Below, one piece after another: positions 11,740 to 22,014 of a stretch of DNA of 64,000 nucleotides. This stretch comes from Evernia prunastri (taxonomy: Eukaryota; Ascomycota; Lecanoromycetes; Lecanorales; Parmeliaceae): contig NKYR01000137.1 in the NCBI GenBank assembly GCA_003184365.1, forward strand, positions 34,202-98,201, written 5' to 3'. Within the stretch, counting starts at the first letter, position 1; each line of letters opens with the position of its first letter. The notes under the pieces were generated by a model that saw only the letters and a program-made list of their open reading frames with translations, had not been told where the DNA came from and did not search any database. The position numbers were made by a program, and so were the translations under genes.

Positions 11740-12573
11740 CATACATCCTTTCTTACGGCGCTCGGTCTTCCATTGAAGCAATGATTTGGCGTCTGAGCGA
11801 TGACTACATTAAACTGGGGAGTACAGGTCGGAGATCATGGAAGAGCTTACGCCCTTGCAATCCAGTTAGGGTATTTTCCGGTATATTCCTTCGCTCATTC
11901 GATTCACGGGACGACGGTATCAACATTATTCAGCAGCATCATTATCGCAGCGGCTCCTCTTCTCTTGCACATCAACCAGCAACACCTTTCTTGTCGGCTT
12001 TACTCAAGACATGGCTTACTTTGGCCTCCATGCTTCTTCGACTGGGCAATAACAGCCAGAAAATTTACCTTTCACAGCTTCTGATGTCAGCAACAAGAAC
12101 AACAGAAACATTAAGAGCATGCTCGTCTCCTCTATCCACCAAGAGCAATTGCGGCGCGCTAGCATTACCATAAACCTCTCTACCCAAATGATACGACACG
12201 AATGATTTGGATCAGATGCTGGGGTTTCACTTCTTGAAGATTTAGCTGTTGCTGAAAATAGTAAAGGACAAGGGGGGTTTTTTTTCTACTACAAAAGGGA
12301 TATTCAGATGCAGGCGGATCCATTTAGCTTCCATGAGCATAGATAGCAATTCAATTCAATGATACCAGGAGGAGAATCTTATTTCACAGTCCAAATTTTC
12401 TGTTCATATCTCATAGTTGAGAACTAGTATCATCATCCAGTGTTCAGTAGGTAGCTAGTATGCTGCTGTAGCTCTATAAAAACTAAACCCTTCTAATATG
12501 CAATATTTGCCGTCAGAAAATGCCGCTCAGCAGTCAATCGTACACTCACTCATCATATCCAAATCACATGAGG
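11740..12573. other. Convergent intergenic region
   Basis: This gap lies between the 3' ends of the disordered-protein gene and the NAD kinase gene. It presumably contains both 3' UTRs. The open frame at 11781-12173 has no support as a gene. A T8 run occurs near 12278. Confidence 0.5.
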
Positions 12574-14583
12574 TCAATCTACAGCCTCACTTTCTATCCT
12601 CCCCGTCGGCCCTGTCGGCCCCGATGGACTGGCACAGCTACTCCCCTCCTCGCTGGCCCCTAACCCACTGTCCAAAGTCCCAGCTGCACTCAGACTCTCA
12701 ATCGGGTCGGCGTCGATGTCCCATTCTTCTTCTGCCTCTCCTTGTCCCTCGTCATCCTCATCGTTTCTGTCTTCCTCTTCTTCTTCCTCCTCCTCCCCCT
12801 CCTCATCCACGACATCATCAGCCAGCCTGCCTCCACCCCTTCTGGTAACCTTGGGCTCTTTGCCCCCGAAAGAGCGCTGTACGGCTCCTCGCGTGTTCCA
12901 GCGCAGGGCTCGGCGCACACTTTCGAACCATTCACCACCAGTTCCACCCTCGCCAACGACGGTAGGGAAGGGGTACCGTCCAGCTTCCACGCGTACCTCG
13001 TCGCCCCGACGTAGTTCCACACGCCCTTTGCCGTCAAAGGAGGCGTATGCTGTGGACCTGCTGCCCTTGGGTACACAGATACGTAGGCATAGCGTATCCG
13101 AGAGAACCATGGGTCTGAAGGAGAGGGTATGAGGGCAGATGGGCGTCAAGAGAATGCCGGGTATAGAAGGGTGGGTAAGAGGTCCGCCTGCGGATAGAGA
13201 ATATGCTGTACTGCCTGTCGGGGTGCTTATGATGCAACCGTCGGCTTGGATAATGGTAAGGAGGTGAGTATCACCGTAGAGTTCGAGATTTGAAACATAG
13301 GGCGAGGGGCCACGGTCAATTACCAATTCATTTAGGACTTCGAATTGGGAATCCTCTATTAGCTCTGGTGTAGATACTGTCTTGGAAAGGCTGGAGGTAC
13401 TGGGACGGCGTTTGCTGTTCGCTGCGCGGTAGACCGTACAGGTGAATCGCATGCGCATGTTGACGCGCATGCCAGAGCCTTCCATTATCCTGTCTAGTGT
13501 AGGTTTGTAGGTTTCGAAAGGGAAGTTCGTAAGGAAACCGAGGGAGCCGAGGGCAAAAGAGAGGATTGGCGGAACTATTCGCTGGAAAAGCCAGGAGGTG
13601 AAGAGCACAGTGCCGTCTCCGCCGAGCGTGAGGACGAGGTCGAACCTTTCGGGAGAATTCCAGCACAAGTCGGGCGTCCAGTAGCGGAGCATGTCAGAGT
13701 AATGAGGATTGGAAGCCAGGAGGCCTGCAGCGTCAAAGCGGGTAGAGGTGCGGAGCTTGGCATCCACGTAGACAGTGACGCCGAGGTCTGAGCTGTAGCG
13801 GGGTGTTTTGAGGAGGAATTCTGTGAGCTCGCGAGTGAGATATACCAGTCTATTGTCTCTAGCTTTTGTAATGATCATGATGGTTCGGACAGCACGCTTG
13901 ATGGGTCGGCGTTGAAGCTGTTTCGATATCTCTCGGACACTGGTCGCTGTTTGCAGGAGGCGTGAGTGGGACATGCCATCGTCTTCGGCTGATATTTCCT
14001 CCAGTACTCGCTCGATGTTGACAGCATCATCGAATCTTTGATGGAAGAAACATGGTGATTGTGCAAATCGAGTAGCAAATGAGGCTCTTGGATTGTTTCC
14101 CAAACCTGACATGGATGCAGCAAGATTCTGCTGGATGGCCTTGTCGTTATGGGTAGATGAATCCTTGGACGTCCTTGACACCAGAGCTTTGAGCATGTTC
14201 TGATTTGGCAGAGATCCTGGAGGAAAAGCTCCTTTACGCTGGTTCATTGAGGCCCAAGAAGTGCAAAGGGGATGTGAAGGAGATGGTGCTGCAGGATCAA
14301 GCGGAGAATGACTGATCTGCGTAGAAGCTTTTGACAGACTGTCCAGGGACTCCCCGATATCTGCTTCGTCTATATTCCTTCTGTCATCGGCGTTGAGTGG
14401 ATCAAGATGCGACTGGTAGTCGCGCAGGAGGGTGCTGCCGAACACTGAGCCTGGCCGTGACTTTGGCTTGGATTGAGGGGACGAAACCTCGCCTGATGAA
14501 TCGGAAGATACATCAAACGCTCTCAAGGGAAGCTGATTTATGTCTGGCCCGTTCGTGTTCGCTCGCGGAGGGTTTTGCATCAT
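12574..14583 (-). CDS. UTR1: NAD(+) kinase (Utr1/Yef1 type)
   Basis: This enzyme phosphorylates NAD+ to NADP+ using ATP. One uninterrupted frame gives 669 aa from the first in-frame ATG. The frame is open 57 nt further upstream (non-ATG), and an AG acceptor there (CTACAG) leaves a small upstream exon possible. The catalytic core is unmistakable: the ATP-binding LTLGGDGTVLFTSWLFQ motif, ALGSLGFLTNF, the ELVIDRGPSPYVSNLELY strand, and the NAD-site GCIISTPTGSTAYSLSAGGP. The N-terminal ~200 residues are Ser-rich and disordered. The C-terminal ~70 residues form an acidic Glu/Asp tail not needed for catalysis. Length exceeds yeast Utr1 (530 aa) because of both tails. It lacks a clear mitochondrial presequence, so a cytosolic Utr1 role is more likely than Pos5. 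Confidence 0.92.
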   Translation of the reverse strand: MMQNPPRANTNGPDINQLPLRAFDVSSDSSGEVSSPQSKPKSRPGSVFGSTLLRDYQSHLDPLNADDRRNIDEADIGESLDSLSKASTQISHSPLDPAAPSPSHPLCTSWASMNQRKGAFPPGSLPNQNMLKALVSRTSKDSSTHNDKAIQQNLAASMSGLGNNPRASFATRFAQSPCFFHQRFDDAVNIERVLEEISAEDDGMSHSRLLQTATSVREISKQLQRRPIKRAVRTIMIITKARDNRLVYLTRELTEFLLKTPRYSSDLGVTVYVDAKLRTSTRFDAAGLLASNPHYSDMLRYWTPDLCWNSPERFDLVLTLGGDGTVLFTSWLFQRIVPPILSFALGSLGFLTNFPFETYKPTLDRIMEGSGMRVNMRMRFTCTVYRAANSKRRPSTSSLSKTVSTPELIEDSQFEVLNELVIDRGPSPYVSNLELYGDTHLLTIIQADGCIISTPTGSTAYSLSAGGPLTHPSIPGILLTPICPHTLSFRPMVLSDTLCLRICVPKGSRSTAYASFDGKGRVELRRGDEVRVEAGRYPFPTVVGEGGTGGEWFESVRRALRWNTRGAVQRSFGGKEPKVTRRGGGRLADDVVDEEGEEEEEEEEDRNDEDDEGQGEAEEEWDIDADPIESLSAAGTLDSGLGASEEGSSCASPSGPTGPTGRIESEAVD

Positions 14584-15427
14584 CCCAGATTCTATCTGGA
14601 CGGGACTATTGTCACGACTGGAGGAAGGGCTGTAGGACAAGGGGCCAGGCCTGCCTCACCCTTTGGAAAGCAAAGTGGCCAGTAAATGGCGAATGGGAAA
14701 TGTGAAAGAGCAACATAGAGAGAAATATCAGGAGGCGACCTTTCTACTAAAATGGATTATGTAGGAATGAGGATGGTTATACACCACAGTCGGGACCGGA
14801 AGGGAACTGAGCCGCTTTCGCCGTTACATATCCGCGGCGATAATTTCATTCGGTTTCCTCGCCATCGAAATCAACGAAAAATCCGATCAAGGTATATAAT
14901 GTTGTAAAGCCTCTGTAAGGCAAAGACAATTTGACTACTTGGACAAATCCCGAGTTCCAAATGAGTACACGTCTGCATATAAGCCTATCCACTCCAGGAA
15001 GCAACCTACATGATGACCAATACACCAACGCTCCTGATATATGCCAATTGAAGACGGATATGATCTTATGGATTTTGGCAAAAAGAGTTTGCATTCGTCT
15101 TGCCGGCGCTGGCTCCCAATCGGCTCCTATTCCACGGCATTTCCGGAGCCAGAGATAATGCAGAATACGTCCACTTGTGACAGTGCGACCAAGGCGACTA
15201 CATTGGATCCATGTCCCTATTGCCAGCGAGCTGATTCTAAAGGGGTGGACAAATGGTCATCTCCTTTCCTCTCTTAGCGGAAGATTCGAACACGCACTTC
15301 TGACGTCCCGTATCACTCTTGTAGGTCAGTTGTTGGCTCACCAGACCACGGTATCACCTAGTCATCCTAGGATCCACGTGGTTTCAAGTAACCTCCCCTC
15401 CATAAACCGGTAATTTTAGCCTACTCT
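14584..15427. other. Intergenic region upstream of NAD kinase
   Basis: This gap lies between the 5' end of NAD kinase and the 3' end of RRP46, both leftward. It should hold the NAD kinase promoter. No gene, RNA or repeat is evident. Confidence 0.5.
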
Positions 15428-16280
15428 TCAGCCCATTCTCTTCTTCCATCTTTGCTCCTTGGCGATCTTCCTCTCAACGGCGTCTTTCAAGACATTCTCC
15501 AGCTTCGAGACGTCGTCAGAATCCATGCTCACGTCTTCGCTCTCGCTCGCATCCCCCTCTTCTCCGTGGCAGATCAACATTGCCCTCCGGTGGACCTCTT
15601 CCCACATGTCCATCGTAAATTCTCCCTCGCTCTCTACGACCAGTAGATCCCCATGTGACGAGAAAGCAAGGACATGGATGGAAGATGCGAGCTTTATTTG
15701 TTGGACGGAGGGATCAATTACCAATGTGCCATCTAAGTTGGTAGCAACGAGCGTTGCTGTTAGTGTCATGGAAAGCGGTATAGAGGTCGAAAGTAGAGCT
15801 AAGATTGATGCCTGCAGAAGAGCGGGAATGACTGGAAGATTCTGGATCCCTTATCAGTTTGAGCGAGAAATTTTCATGAGTGGAGAGCCTACAGAAGCAG
15901 CCTGGGGCAAACTGCCAGCGACAGACTCATCTTCTGGACTGGTAACAATTTGTAGTGTGAATTGAAGCAGACTACGCGGGTGTGCTGATACTAGTATGAT
16001 ATGGCGGAGAGTGTTCTGAATAATAGATTCGAGACGCTTTTCTCGTAACCCTACATGTGAATTTAGCACGTAACTTCTTGGAAGAAAATATGAGCCGATA
16101 CTTACCTCCTACACCGACACATGGCCTAACCGTAACATCAACAGCTGCTTCTTCGGGTAATTCATCCCTCCTTTGCACCTCAATGGGACCATTGATAGCA
16201 GCGATCACGGAGTAGCCGTTCTTTGCATATGTTGCAGAGCCATCTGCGCGGTGCAGTGGGTACAGCGTAGTGTTTGCCAT
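15428..16280 (-). CDS. RRP46: Exosome core subunit Rrp46
   Basis: Rrp46 is one of the six RNase PH-like subunits forming the ring of the RNA exosome, which processes rRNA and degrades RNA 3' to 5' in nucleus and cytoplasm. The model is complement join 15428..15841, 15893..16050, 16106..16280 (248 aa). Both introns (51 and 55 nt) are GT-AG and the phases fit. The first exon carries the RNase PH start LHRADGSATYAKNGYSVIAAINGPIEV. Later parts show the NLPVIPALLQASILALLS helix and the MTLTATLVATNLDGTLVIDP strand pair of the family. The acidic C-terminal segment (SESEDVSMDSDD) and a basic end are extensions. As in eukaryotic ring subunits, no catalytic phosphorolysis motif is obvious. The start is the first ATG of the exon. 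Confidence 0.9.
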
Positions 16281-16454
16281 TAGAAGTCCGAGAGGTTGAA
16301 TTTGTTTCAGTTGCGAATTCTACTTTCTAATTATATTTTCACTATGGCTACCCAGCGGCCCCCTCAGACCCTAGGTGCCTATACTTTAACGAGATGTGGG
16401 CGCTCTGTTTACAACGCAGTCAATCCGCCCCAACCGGCATGATACGTCTTGAAC

Positions 16455-17735
16455 ATGTCTCCAGCAATCGGCACGTATTCAGTCCCCACCCCAATAAGCC
16501 CAAAGAGTCAGGATAGACTCCCGCGCCTCATCCCCCGCAAGAGAGCTCCTTCGCAAAACGCTCTACGAAAGCCAGAAACCCCAATCCTTCCACCTCTGCC
16601 TGACACATCTGCGCTGATCTTTCAGGAGCCCACGCGACGTATCTTATCATCCGATGACCTTGACCTCTTCCTCTCTTCTCCCGCTCATTCTCTCATCCTC
16701 TCCTTCGTCTTCTCTCTCTCCGACTCGGCAGCAGACAGGAAGATATCCTCCATCGGCCTCGCCTCGGCACACCCAATTATCCATAAGATACTTTCAATAC
16801 TCGATTCGATAGATCAATTTATTGACAGGTGCCCACCTACCGACCAAGGTGGTTCTCGCTTCGGCAACCCTGCCTTTCGCGACTTTATAGACAACACTTC
16901 AACGCAAAGCCAGCCCTGGCATCAGCGCCTTGGCCTCTCGTCGCAGTCATCGATCGAGGAAGTGTCAACTTACCTTTACCACTCTTTCGGCAACAGACAA
17001 CGTATAGACTATGGATCCGGCCACGAGCTCAATTTTGTCATTTGGCTTCTCTGCCTCAATCGACTATCCCTGCTCCCCGAGTCTACATTCTCAGCGCTCA
17101 CTTTGGTCGTCTTCCCTCGCTACATTGCACTTTTGCGCAGGTTACAAAGCACATACTATCTCGAGCCTGCGGGCTCACACGGCGTCTGGGGTCTCGACGA
17201 TTACCATTTCCTCCCCTTCCTATTTGGCGCGTCGCAGCTACTCCATCATCCATACATAAGACCACTGAGTATCCACAATGAAATCGTGCTCGAAGAAGCG
17301 GGCGATGAGTACCTCTACCTAGACATGGTTCGCTTCACCATAGCCTCGAAAACTGTCAAAGGCCTCAAATGGACACAGCCAATGCTGGACGACATCTCAG
17401 GCGCCAAGAATTGGGAGAAGGTGGAACAAGGCATGCGTCGCATGTTCGTTAAGGAAGTATTGGGTAAATTGCCTGTTATGCAGCATTTCCTGTTTGGCAG
17501 TCTGGTGCCTGCAGAGCAGGATATGAGTAAAGAGGAAGAAGCAGGAGTGGCACCAGAGAGCGAGGAGAAGGAAGGAGGAGAATTGAAGGTGGACGAAAGT
17601 GGTATTGAGCATGTGCATAGAGATGATGCTTGGGGTGACTGCTGTGGTATCAAGATTCCGAGTACTGTTGCCGCGGCACAGGAGGCCAAGAAAAGAGGGG
17701 AGGGAAGTGGGCTGAGGAGGGTGCCGTTTGACTAA
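16455..17735 (+). CDS. PP2A phosphatase activator PTPA (Rrd1/Rrd2 family)
   Basis: PTPA proteins are peptidyl-prolyl isomerases that help activate and assemble PP2A-type phosphatases. The single exon encodes 426 aa from MSPAIGTYSVPTP; an open extension upstream starts with a non-ATG codon. The family signature is clear: FRDFIDN, the WLLCLNRLSLLPE helix, and YYLEPAGSHGVWGLDDYHFL followed by PFLFGASQLLHHP, which lines the peptide and ATP cleft. The C-terminal third has an acidic insert rich in Glu (residues ~355-380) and then WGDCCGIKIPST with a basic tail. I cannot decide between the Rrd1 and Rrd2 paralogue from sequence alone. It is divergent from RRP46, with only 174 bp between start codons, so a compact shared promoter is likely. 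Confidence 0.92.
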   Translation: MSPAIGTYSVPTPISPKSQDRLPRLIPRKRAPSQNALRKPETPILPPLPDTSALIFQEPTRRILSSDDLDLFLSSPAHSLILSFVFSLSDSAADRKISSIGLASAHPIIHKILSILDSIDQFIDRCPPTDQGGSRFGNPAFRDFIDNTSTQSQPWHQRLGLSSQSSIEEVSTYLYHSFGNRQRIDYGSGHELNFVIWLLCLNRLSLLPESTFSALTLVVFPRYIALLRRLQSTYYLEPAGSHGVWGLDDYHFLPFLFGASQLLHHPYIRPLSIHNEIVLEEAGDEYLYLDMVRFTIASKTVKGLKWTQPMLDDISGAKNWEKVEQGMRRMFVKEVLGKLPVMQHFLFGSLVPAEQDMSKEEEAGVAPESEEKEGGELKVDESGIEHVHRDDAWGDCCGIKIPSTVAAAQEAKKRGEGSGLRRVPFD

Positions 17736-18150
17736 TCTGTCTACTCTAGCATTACATACGTTGAAACACGCACTTCCTCGCTAATAGCACAAGCACGTCC
17801 ATCATCGTCTAGCAGTTCCCATCTCTCCATCATAGCAAAGCTACCTCCAAATTTTCAAACCTAAATAGTGTTGAATTCACGAGAGACAATATGACAAATT
17901 TTTCGATTGACGTCCTCTTTTTTATACGCTAGGTCACAGATGGCTTCGTCGGCGACGAAACGGTTAAACCAAACGTCCCGGAAAGTAGGGCGGCTATACT
18001 CTACCCGCTGGTGAATCAGCCGAGGTTCGAGGTTCCGCGCAAAACGAGCGCCCAAGCAGAGCTGAGCTGAGCTCTTCGCTGCAGAACACCATCGAGCACT
18101 ATCAATCTTGAATGAGCTGATCCGCGAAAGCAACAAACATCGCTCCCACC
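17736..18150. promoter_or_regulatory. Intergenic region upstream of PEX4
   Basis: This gap holds the PTPA 3' UTR and the PEX4 promoter. A GCTGAGCTGAGCTC short direct repeat lies near 18060-18074. No gene is seen. Confidence 0.45.
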
Positions 18151-18726
18151 ATGGCTACCTCCCGCTCCCCTACACCTCCTTCAACCAAACGTCTCCTCCA
18201 AGAGCTCAAATCCATCGTCGAGGAACCATCCCCTGTCCTCCAATCCCTCAGTCCCGCGTCAGAGGCGGAAATACTGCACTGGGAAGCCGTCATGAAGGGC
18301 TTCCCGGGCACAGCTTACGAAAGTATTGCCTTGACCCCCCCCCCCCCCCCAACCAACCCGCAGTCACCGCCCTTTCTCCTCCCTCATCACTGACCACACC
18401 CAACAGCCGGTCTTTGGCACCTGGACATCCTCATCCCGCCCTCCTACCCCCTTGCTCCGCCGAAAATCACCTTCAGGACCCCCATCTGCCACCCAAACGT
18501 CGATTTCAAAACCGGCCAAATCTGCCTCGACCTCTTGAAAACGTCTTGGTCACCGGCGTACACGCTCACATCTACATTGGAGGCTATACACCAGTTGCTG
18601 GCGTATCCGGAGGTGGACAGCCCGTTCAATGTGGATATAGCATCGTTGTTGAAGGGTGGGGATAAGATTGGCGGGGAGAGCTTAATCAGGTTCTATTGTG
18701 GGGAGTGGAGGTGGGGCGGTGGGTAG
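18151..18726 (+). CDS. PEX4: Peroxisomal ubiquitin-conjugating enzyme E2 Pex4
   Basis: Pex4 is the peroxisome-anchored E2 that monoubiquitinates Pex5 so the import receptor can be recycled. The model is join 18151..18322, 18407..18726 (163 aa); the phase-1 junction recreates YETGLWHLDI. The UBC fold is complete: LLQELKSIVEE helix 1, IPPSYPLAPPKITF, the HPN motif in ICHPNVDFKTG, and the catalytic Cys in GQICLDLLKTSWSPAYTL. The LLKTSWSPA context after the Cys is typical of Pex4. The C-terminus ends with FYCGEWRWGGG. The 84-nt intron contains a 16-nt C run directly after its donor region. The length fits Pex4 (about 165-183 aa). Confidence 0.9.
18335..18350 (+). repeat. Homopolymer run of 16 C inside PEX4 intron
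   Basis: Sixteen consecutive C residues are visible within the single PEX4 intron, between the donor and the CAACAG acceptor. Confidence 0.95.
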
Positions 18727-18999
18727 GTCGGTAGGGCAAGGGTTTGGTAAAGGAGGGAGTTAGTTGCAAAAGAGACGGATTGGATTGCCCGATTTAGCGA
18801 ACGAGCGAGGCGTCTGGGAAAGTGCAGAGTCCGGAACCAAGTCATATATTCGATACGCGGTGTGAACGCAATGGCACACTGCGTTGGATGCGTCTAAATA
18901 TATTTCTACCTGTTTTAGGCTCTTTCCGACCATGGAAACGTCTGATATCCTATTTCCCTTACCGGATCCAAACGCCAACGCCTGGCGGCCCCCAACCCC

Positions 19000-19890
19000 C
19001 TAGGTCGTCTCCTCCTCCCCACCCTCCGGATCTCCCTGTTCCCCCGGATCCGGTACTGCCTCCTCTCCACCCTCCGGATCCCCCGGATCACTCGGATCCG
19101 GTACTGACTCCTCTCCACCACTTGGCAGCTGCCACCCACCATTGGCAGGCGCCTGCTCAGACCCCGCATCACTGGCAGACGCGTCCGCAGAGGTATCGTC
19201 GTACGTCTCCGGCAAAATGACATAACTTGGATACCCCGAATCGACCTGCTCGCCAGTGCTGTTGCCAATCGGCAGCAACTTTACGTTCACCGCCGCGACG
19301 TTGAACGGTCCACCGTCGGATGGAAAACAGGTCGATTGCATCAGCTGGTAGATGTAAGTTTCACAGGTGCTCGTGCCATTCTGGGGTTGTGCGGCGGGCT
19401 CGGGGTTGACCCAGACGCCCATCGTGCAGTTCGGACCTCCACTCGACCAAGTCCATTGCGATGCAGGCGCTTGACCCGTTGCTATCATACCGCAAATGTT
19501 GGCGATGTTGCTGGCGCAGGATGCGGTGTTGATGCTTTGATTCCAACTCGGAAGAGAGTTGATACATTGCACGCCGTATATGCTGGGAGCGTGTGTGTAG
19601 GTCGTGTTTATCTCACCGCATGTATTGAGCGCGGATTCGAAGTCCGTTTGGTCGCCTGTTGGACCGCAGGGGTCACGGGTGCCAGGTTGTGACGCTGCGG
19701 TAGATTTGGTGGGGGCAGCAGAGGAGGCTCGGGTGGGGGGAATGGTGATGGGTGAGGGAGGCCCGGGTGACGAACTATCTTTGTAGGGCTCGTAGACCCC
19801 TCCGACGGGCGGATGTTCCATGGCTTCTGAGAAAGAATGTTTGATGATTGTGAGGAAGGAGATGAGGAGGAGTGACAGAGAGAACATCAT
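19000..19890 (-). CDS. Secreted Cys-containing protein with acidic repeats
   Basis: I do not recognise this family. The frame opens further upstream, but MMFSLSLLLISFLTIIKHSF is a convincing signal peptide, so translation is placed at 19890 (296 aa). After a Pro/Ser/Thr-rich linker comes a ~170-residue section with about ten Cys (DPCGPTG, ALNTCGEINTTY, QCINSLPSWN, SCASNIANICGM, NCTMGVW, TCETYIYQLMQSTCF), consistent with a disulfide-stabilised extracellular domain. Several NxT/S sequons are present. The C-terminus is an acidic low-complexity tail with imperfect repeats of PDPxxxGDPEGGEE. It lacks an obvious GPI signal. It is convergent with PEX4. An extracellular effector or wall-associated role is possible but only inferred. 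Confidence 0.7.
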   Translation of the reverse strand: MMFSLSLLLISFLTIIKHSFSEAMEHPPVGGVYEPYKDSSSPGPPSPITIPPTRASSAAPTKSTAASQPGTRDPCGPTGDQTDFESALNTCGEINTTYTHAPSIYGVQCINSLPSWNQSINTASCASNIANICGMIATGQAPASQWTWSSGGPNCTMGVWVNPEPAAQPQNGTSTCETYIYQLMQSTCFPSDGGPFNVAAVNVKLLPIGNSTGEQVDSGYPSYVILPETYDDTSADASASDAGSEQAPANGGWQLPSGGEESVPDPSDPGDPEGGEEAVPDPGEQGDPEGGEEETT

Positions 19891-20826
19891 TGCTGATGTC
19901 GTGGTGCTTGTATATCTGAAGACGACGTAGTAAGTTGGATAGATATGATGGGGATGAATGAGGCTTATACAGAAATCTTTCATATGAGGTCGGCCTGAGA
20001 TATGGGCGATCCATTGGAAACAACCTTCCAACGCTGGTGAAGCAAAGCGGCAGAGCCTGTCGTCGCCAGGAAGTTTGATCTGCAATTGGCGCATCGTACA
20101 CGCGACGAAACAGCACTTCAAATCGTTCCAGGATTTGAAACGATATTTGCGAACCGCCCCGGCTATGCGGCTAGTTATTACACATCAACATCGTCGAGGG
20201 CGAGGAAGTGCATCAACCCGGACAAGGTCGTCGTTCTCAGAATGAAAGTATTCAAGAAAAGCAATAGCTCGCTGATGTAGCTATTATCAAAATTTGGAGA
20301 ATGCATACCGTCCGGATTGTCATCCTTTTTCTATTTACACCATGCCTAGAGAGCTTACAAAATATTGACAATCGAACACCAATGCGATACTATTCAGATT
20401 CCAGAGTTCCCTCAGATTTACTTTCAGACTTGGTTGGGGCGATGATGTTTCATTTTCCGAAAGAAAAGAGTTGGAATGAGAGAATCAATGTGGAAAACAA
20501 ATTACATGTTCATCTAGAACTTGTTGTCAAGTGGGAGTTGCGCAGGGAATATTCCCGTAGTGCAGTCTGTGCAACGAGAGAACAGCGGAATCTCTGTAGT
20601 CATCCAGAAATATATTGTGACGTTGACCTGAAATGTTAGACGATATCTGTATTCAATCCCAGTAATATGACATGCGCAAAGCCGTGCTACCTGTGACTTA
20701 TCGTCCCTCCATACAAATCCGCGAATGACCTTGCTTCTGCATATGCACACCTGTAGGAGTCCGACGGGTGAGATAGAAGGCGACAACTGGTGGCCTCATA
20801 CAAAGAAAAACTGCTAGAGCCGTAGA
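19891..20826. other. Intergenic region, no gene seen
   Basis: This gap lies between the start of the secreted-protein gene and the 3' end of MNN9, both leftward. It should include the secreted-protein promoter. Short frames here have no coding features. Confidence 0.5.
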
Positions 20827-22014
20827 CTATTCGTTATAGTGGTATACCTGAAGAATCATGTCAGCACCTCCAGCTTGTGTCTCCGGAATACCTTTCTTAG
20901 TGCTCACGAAATAATTTGGCAAACCAAAACACCCCCAACCTAATCTTCTCGCCATCTTCGCGAAACCTTCTGTCTCTATTAAATGGTAAAAGGGAAATGG
21001 TGGAAACATGGCTCCATCTCGATGTACTTCGGCCTTTACCAAGAGGGCCGTACCTCCGACGCCATCTAGTGGTATTATGGCCTGCTGATTTCGACTTTCT
21101 GACCTGTCGGCTGTCATAGCCATCAACGTTCTATATGTCGCAATATCCGCGTAGCCTTCAAATATGATATCTTCTGGTCCCATATCCCTTGCCATATCTG
21201 CAGCCACCTGACTATCCTGCCACGAATTGTAATCGTATGGCCTTGTGTCGGGCTTGTTTTCTTCATTGGTGAATCGTTGGAAGCAGTTTGGCACAAGTAC
21301 GGGTTTGTCATGGAAAGCCAGGTCTTGTATTAATGTTGGAGGTGTCTCGACAATGTCAGCGTCCAACCATAGAACCCAAGAGGTGGAAGGACCAAGGGTT
21401 GTGAATAAAAGTGAATTTCGAGCTCGAGACATGGCCGCTCGCCGCGCCTTTTGATTCTCCTTCTTGTGTCTTTCCGACTCGTCTTGTGAAGATATCGGCG
21501 GATCGAAATCTTGCCTCAAGATCGTGACGCTTGCGAACCGCTTGCTCTCTGGGCCTTGTTGAGTAGTTGCTATGGCCGCTTGTAGCGCCGCGGTCGCTGT
21601 GTGGCCTTCCTTGGTTTTCGGAATAATAAAACCAAGCGCGATCAGAGAGTGTGGGTATGAGAGTGCGAGGAGGTTGTTCCAGTAACCCTGATAGAATCGA
21701 GCGAGGGGTGTAAGGATGAGGACGGTTTCTTGATTGCCAATAGGGTCGGGGGTGGTCGTGACATTGTTAAGGTGGTAATGGACGACCGGGGGTGGCTTGT
21801 TCAGGCCATTGAGCGAGGCATCCGGCTTCACGAATGGAGCAGTAGGAGGCGATAGAGGATGAGCCGCGGCATTGGCGATTTTTCGCTTGGCGGTCGTCAC
21901 CGCACCTGAATTGGACGACGGCGCGAAGAGGAAGATGAGAAAGCCGAAGGACAATACAGCTGCTAATACCAGAGTTATAGGATTGGTCCGCCGTATTGAC
22001 CTAGGTAGAGCCAT
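20827..22014 (-). CDS. MNN9: Mannan polymerase subunit Mnn9 (Anp1/Mnn9/Van1 family)
   Basis: This is a Golgi alpha-mannosyltransferase that extends N-glycan outer chains as part of the mannan polymerase I complex. The single exon encodes 395 aa from MALPRSIRRTNPI; the longer frame begins at a non-ATG codon. It is a type II membrane protein: short basic cytosolic N-terminus, one transmembrane helix (ITLVLAAVLSFGFLIFLFA, residues ~12-30) and a lumenal catalytic domain. Family landmarks are ETVLILTPLARFYQGYWNNL, the metal/nucleotide-sugar motif WVLWLDADIVETPP, FHDKPVLVPNCF, and the C-terminal DGVGGTALLVKAEVHRDGA. It ends with VYHYNE. The DAD pattern and PTLIQDL support Mnn9 rather than Anp1 or Van1. 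Confidence 0.92.
   Translation of the reverse strand: MALPRSIRRTNPITLVLAAVLSFGFLIFLFAPSSNSGAVTTAKRKIANAAAHPLSPPTAPFVKPDASLNGLNKPPPVVHYHLNNVTTTPDPIGNQETVLILTPLARFYQGYWNNLLALSYPHSLIALGFIIPKTKEGHTATAALQAAIATTQQGPESKRFASVTILRQDFDPPISSQDESERHKKENQKARRAAMSRARNSLLFTTLGPSTSWVLWLDADIVETPPTLIQDLAFHDKPVLVPNCFQRFTNEENKPDTRPYDYNSWQDSQVAADMARDMGPEDIIFEGYADIATYRTLMAMTADRSESRNQQAIIPLDGVGGTALLVKAEVHRDGAMFPPFPFYHLIETEGFAKMARRLGWGCFGLPNYFVSTKKGIPETQAGGADMILQVYHYNE

Noticed and set aside
11781..12173. 130-codon rightward ORF after the disordered-protein gene
   Set aside because: No motif, no coding-like composition, overlapping alternative frames of similar length; probably 3' UTR.
12690..13132. ORFs on both strands inside the NAD kinase C-terminal region
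   Set aside because: They are frame shadows of the acidic Glu/Asp-rich tail, giving poly-Ser and Arg/Lys-rich translations.
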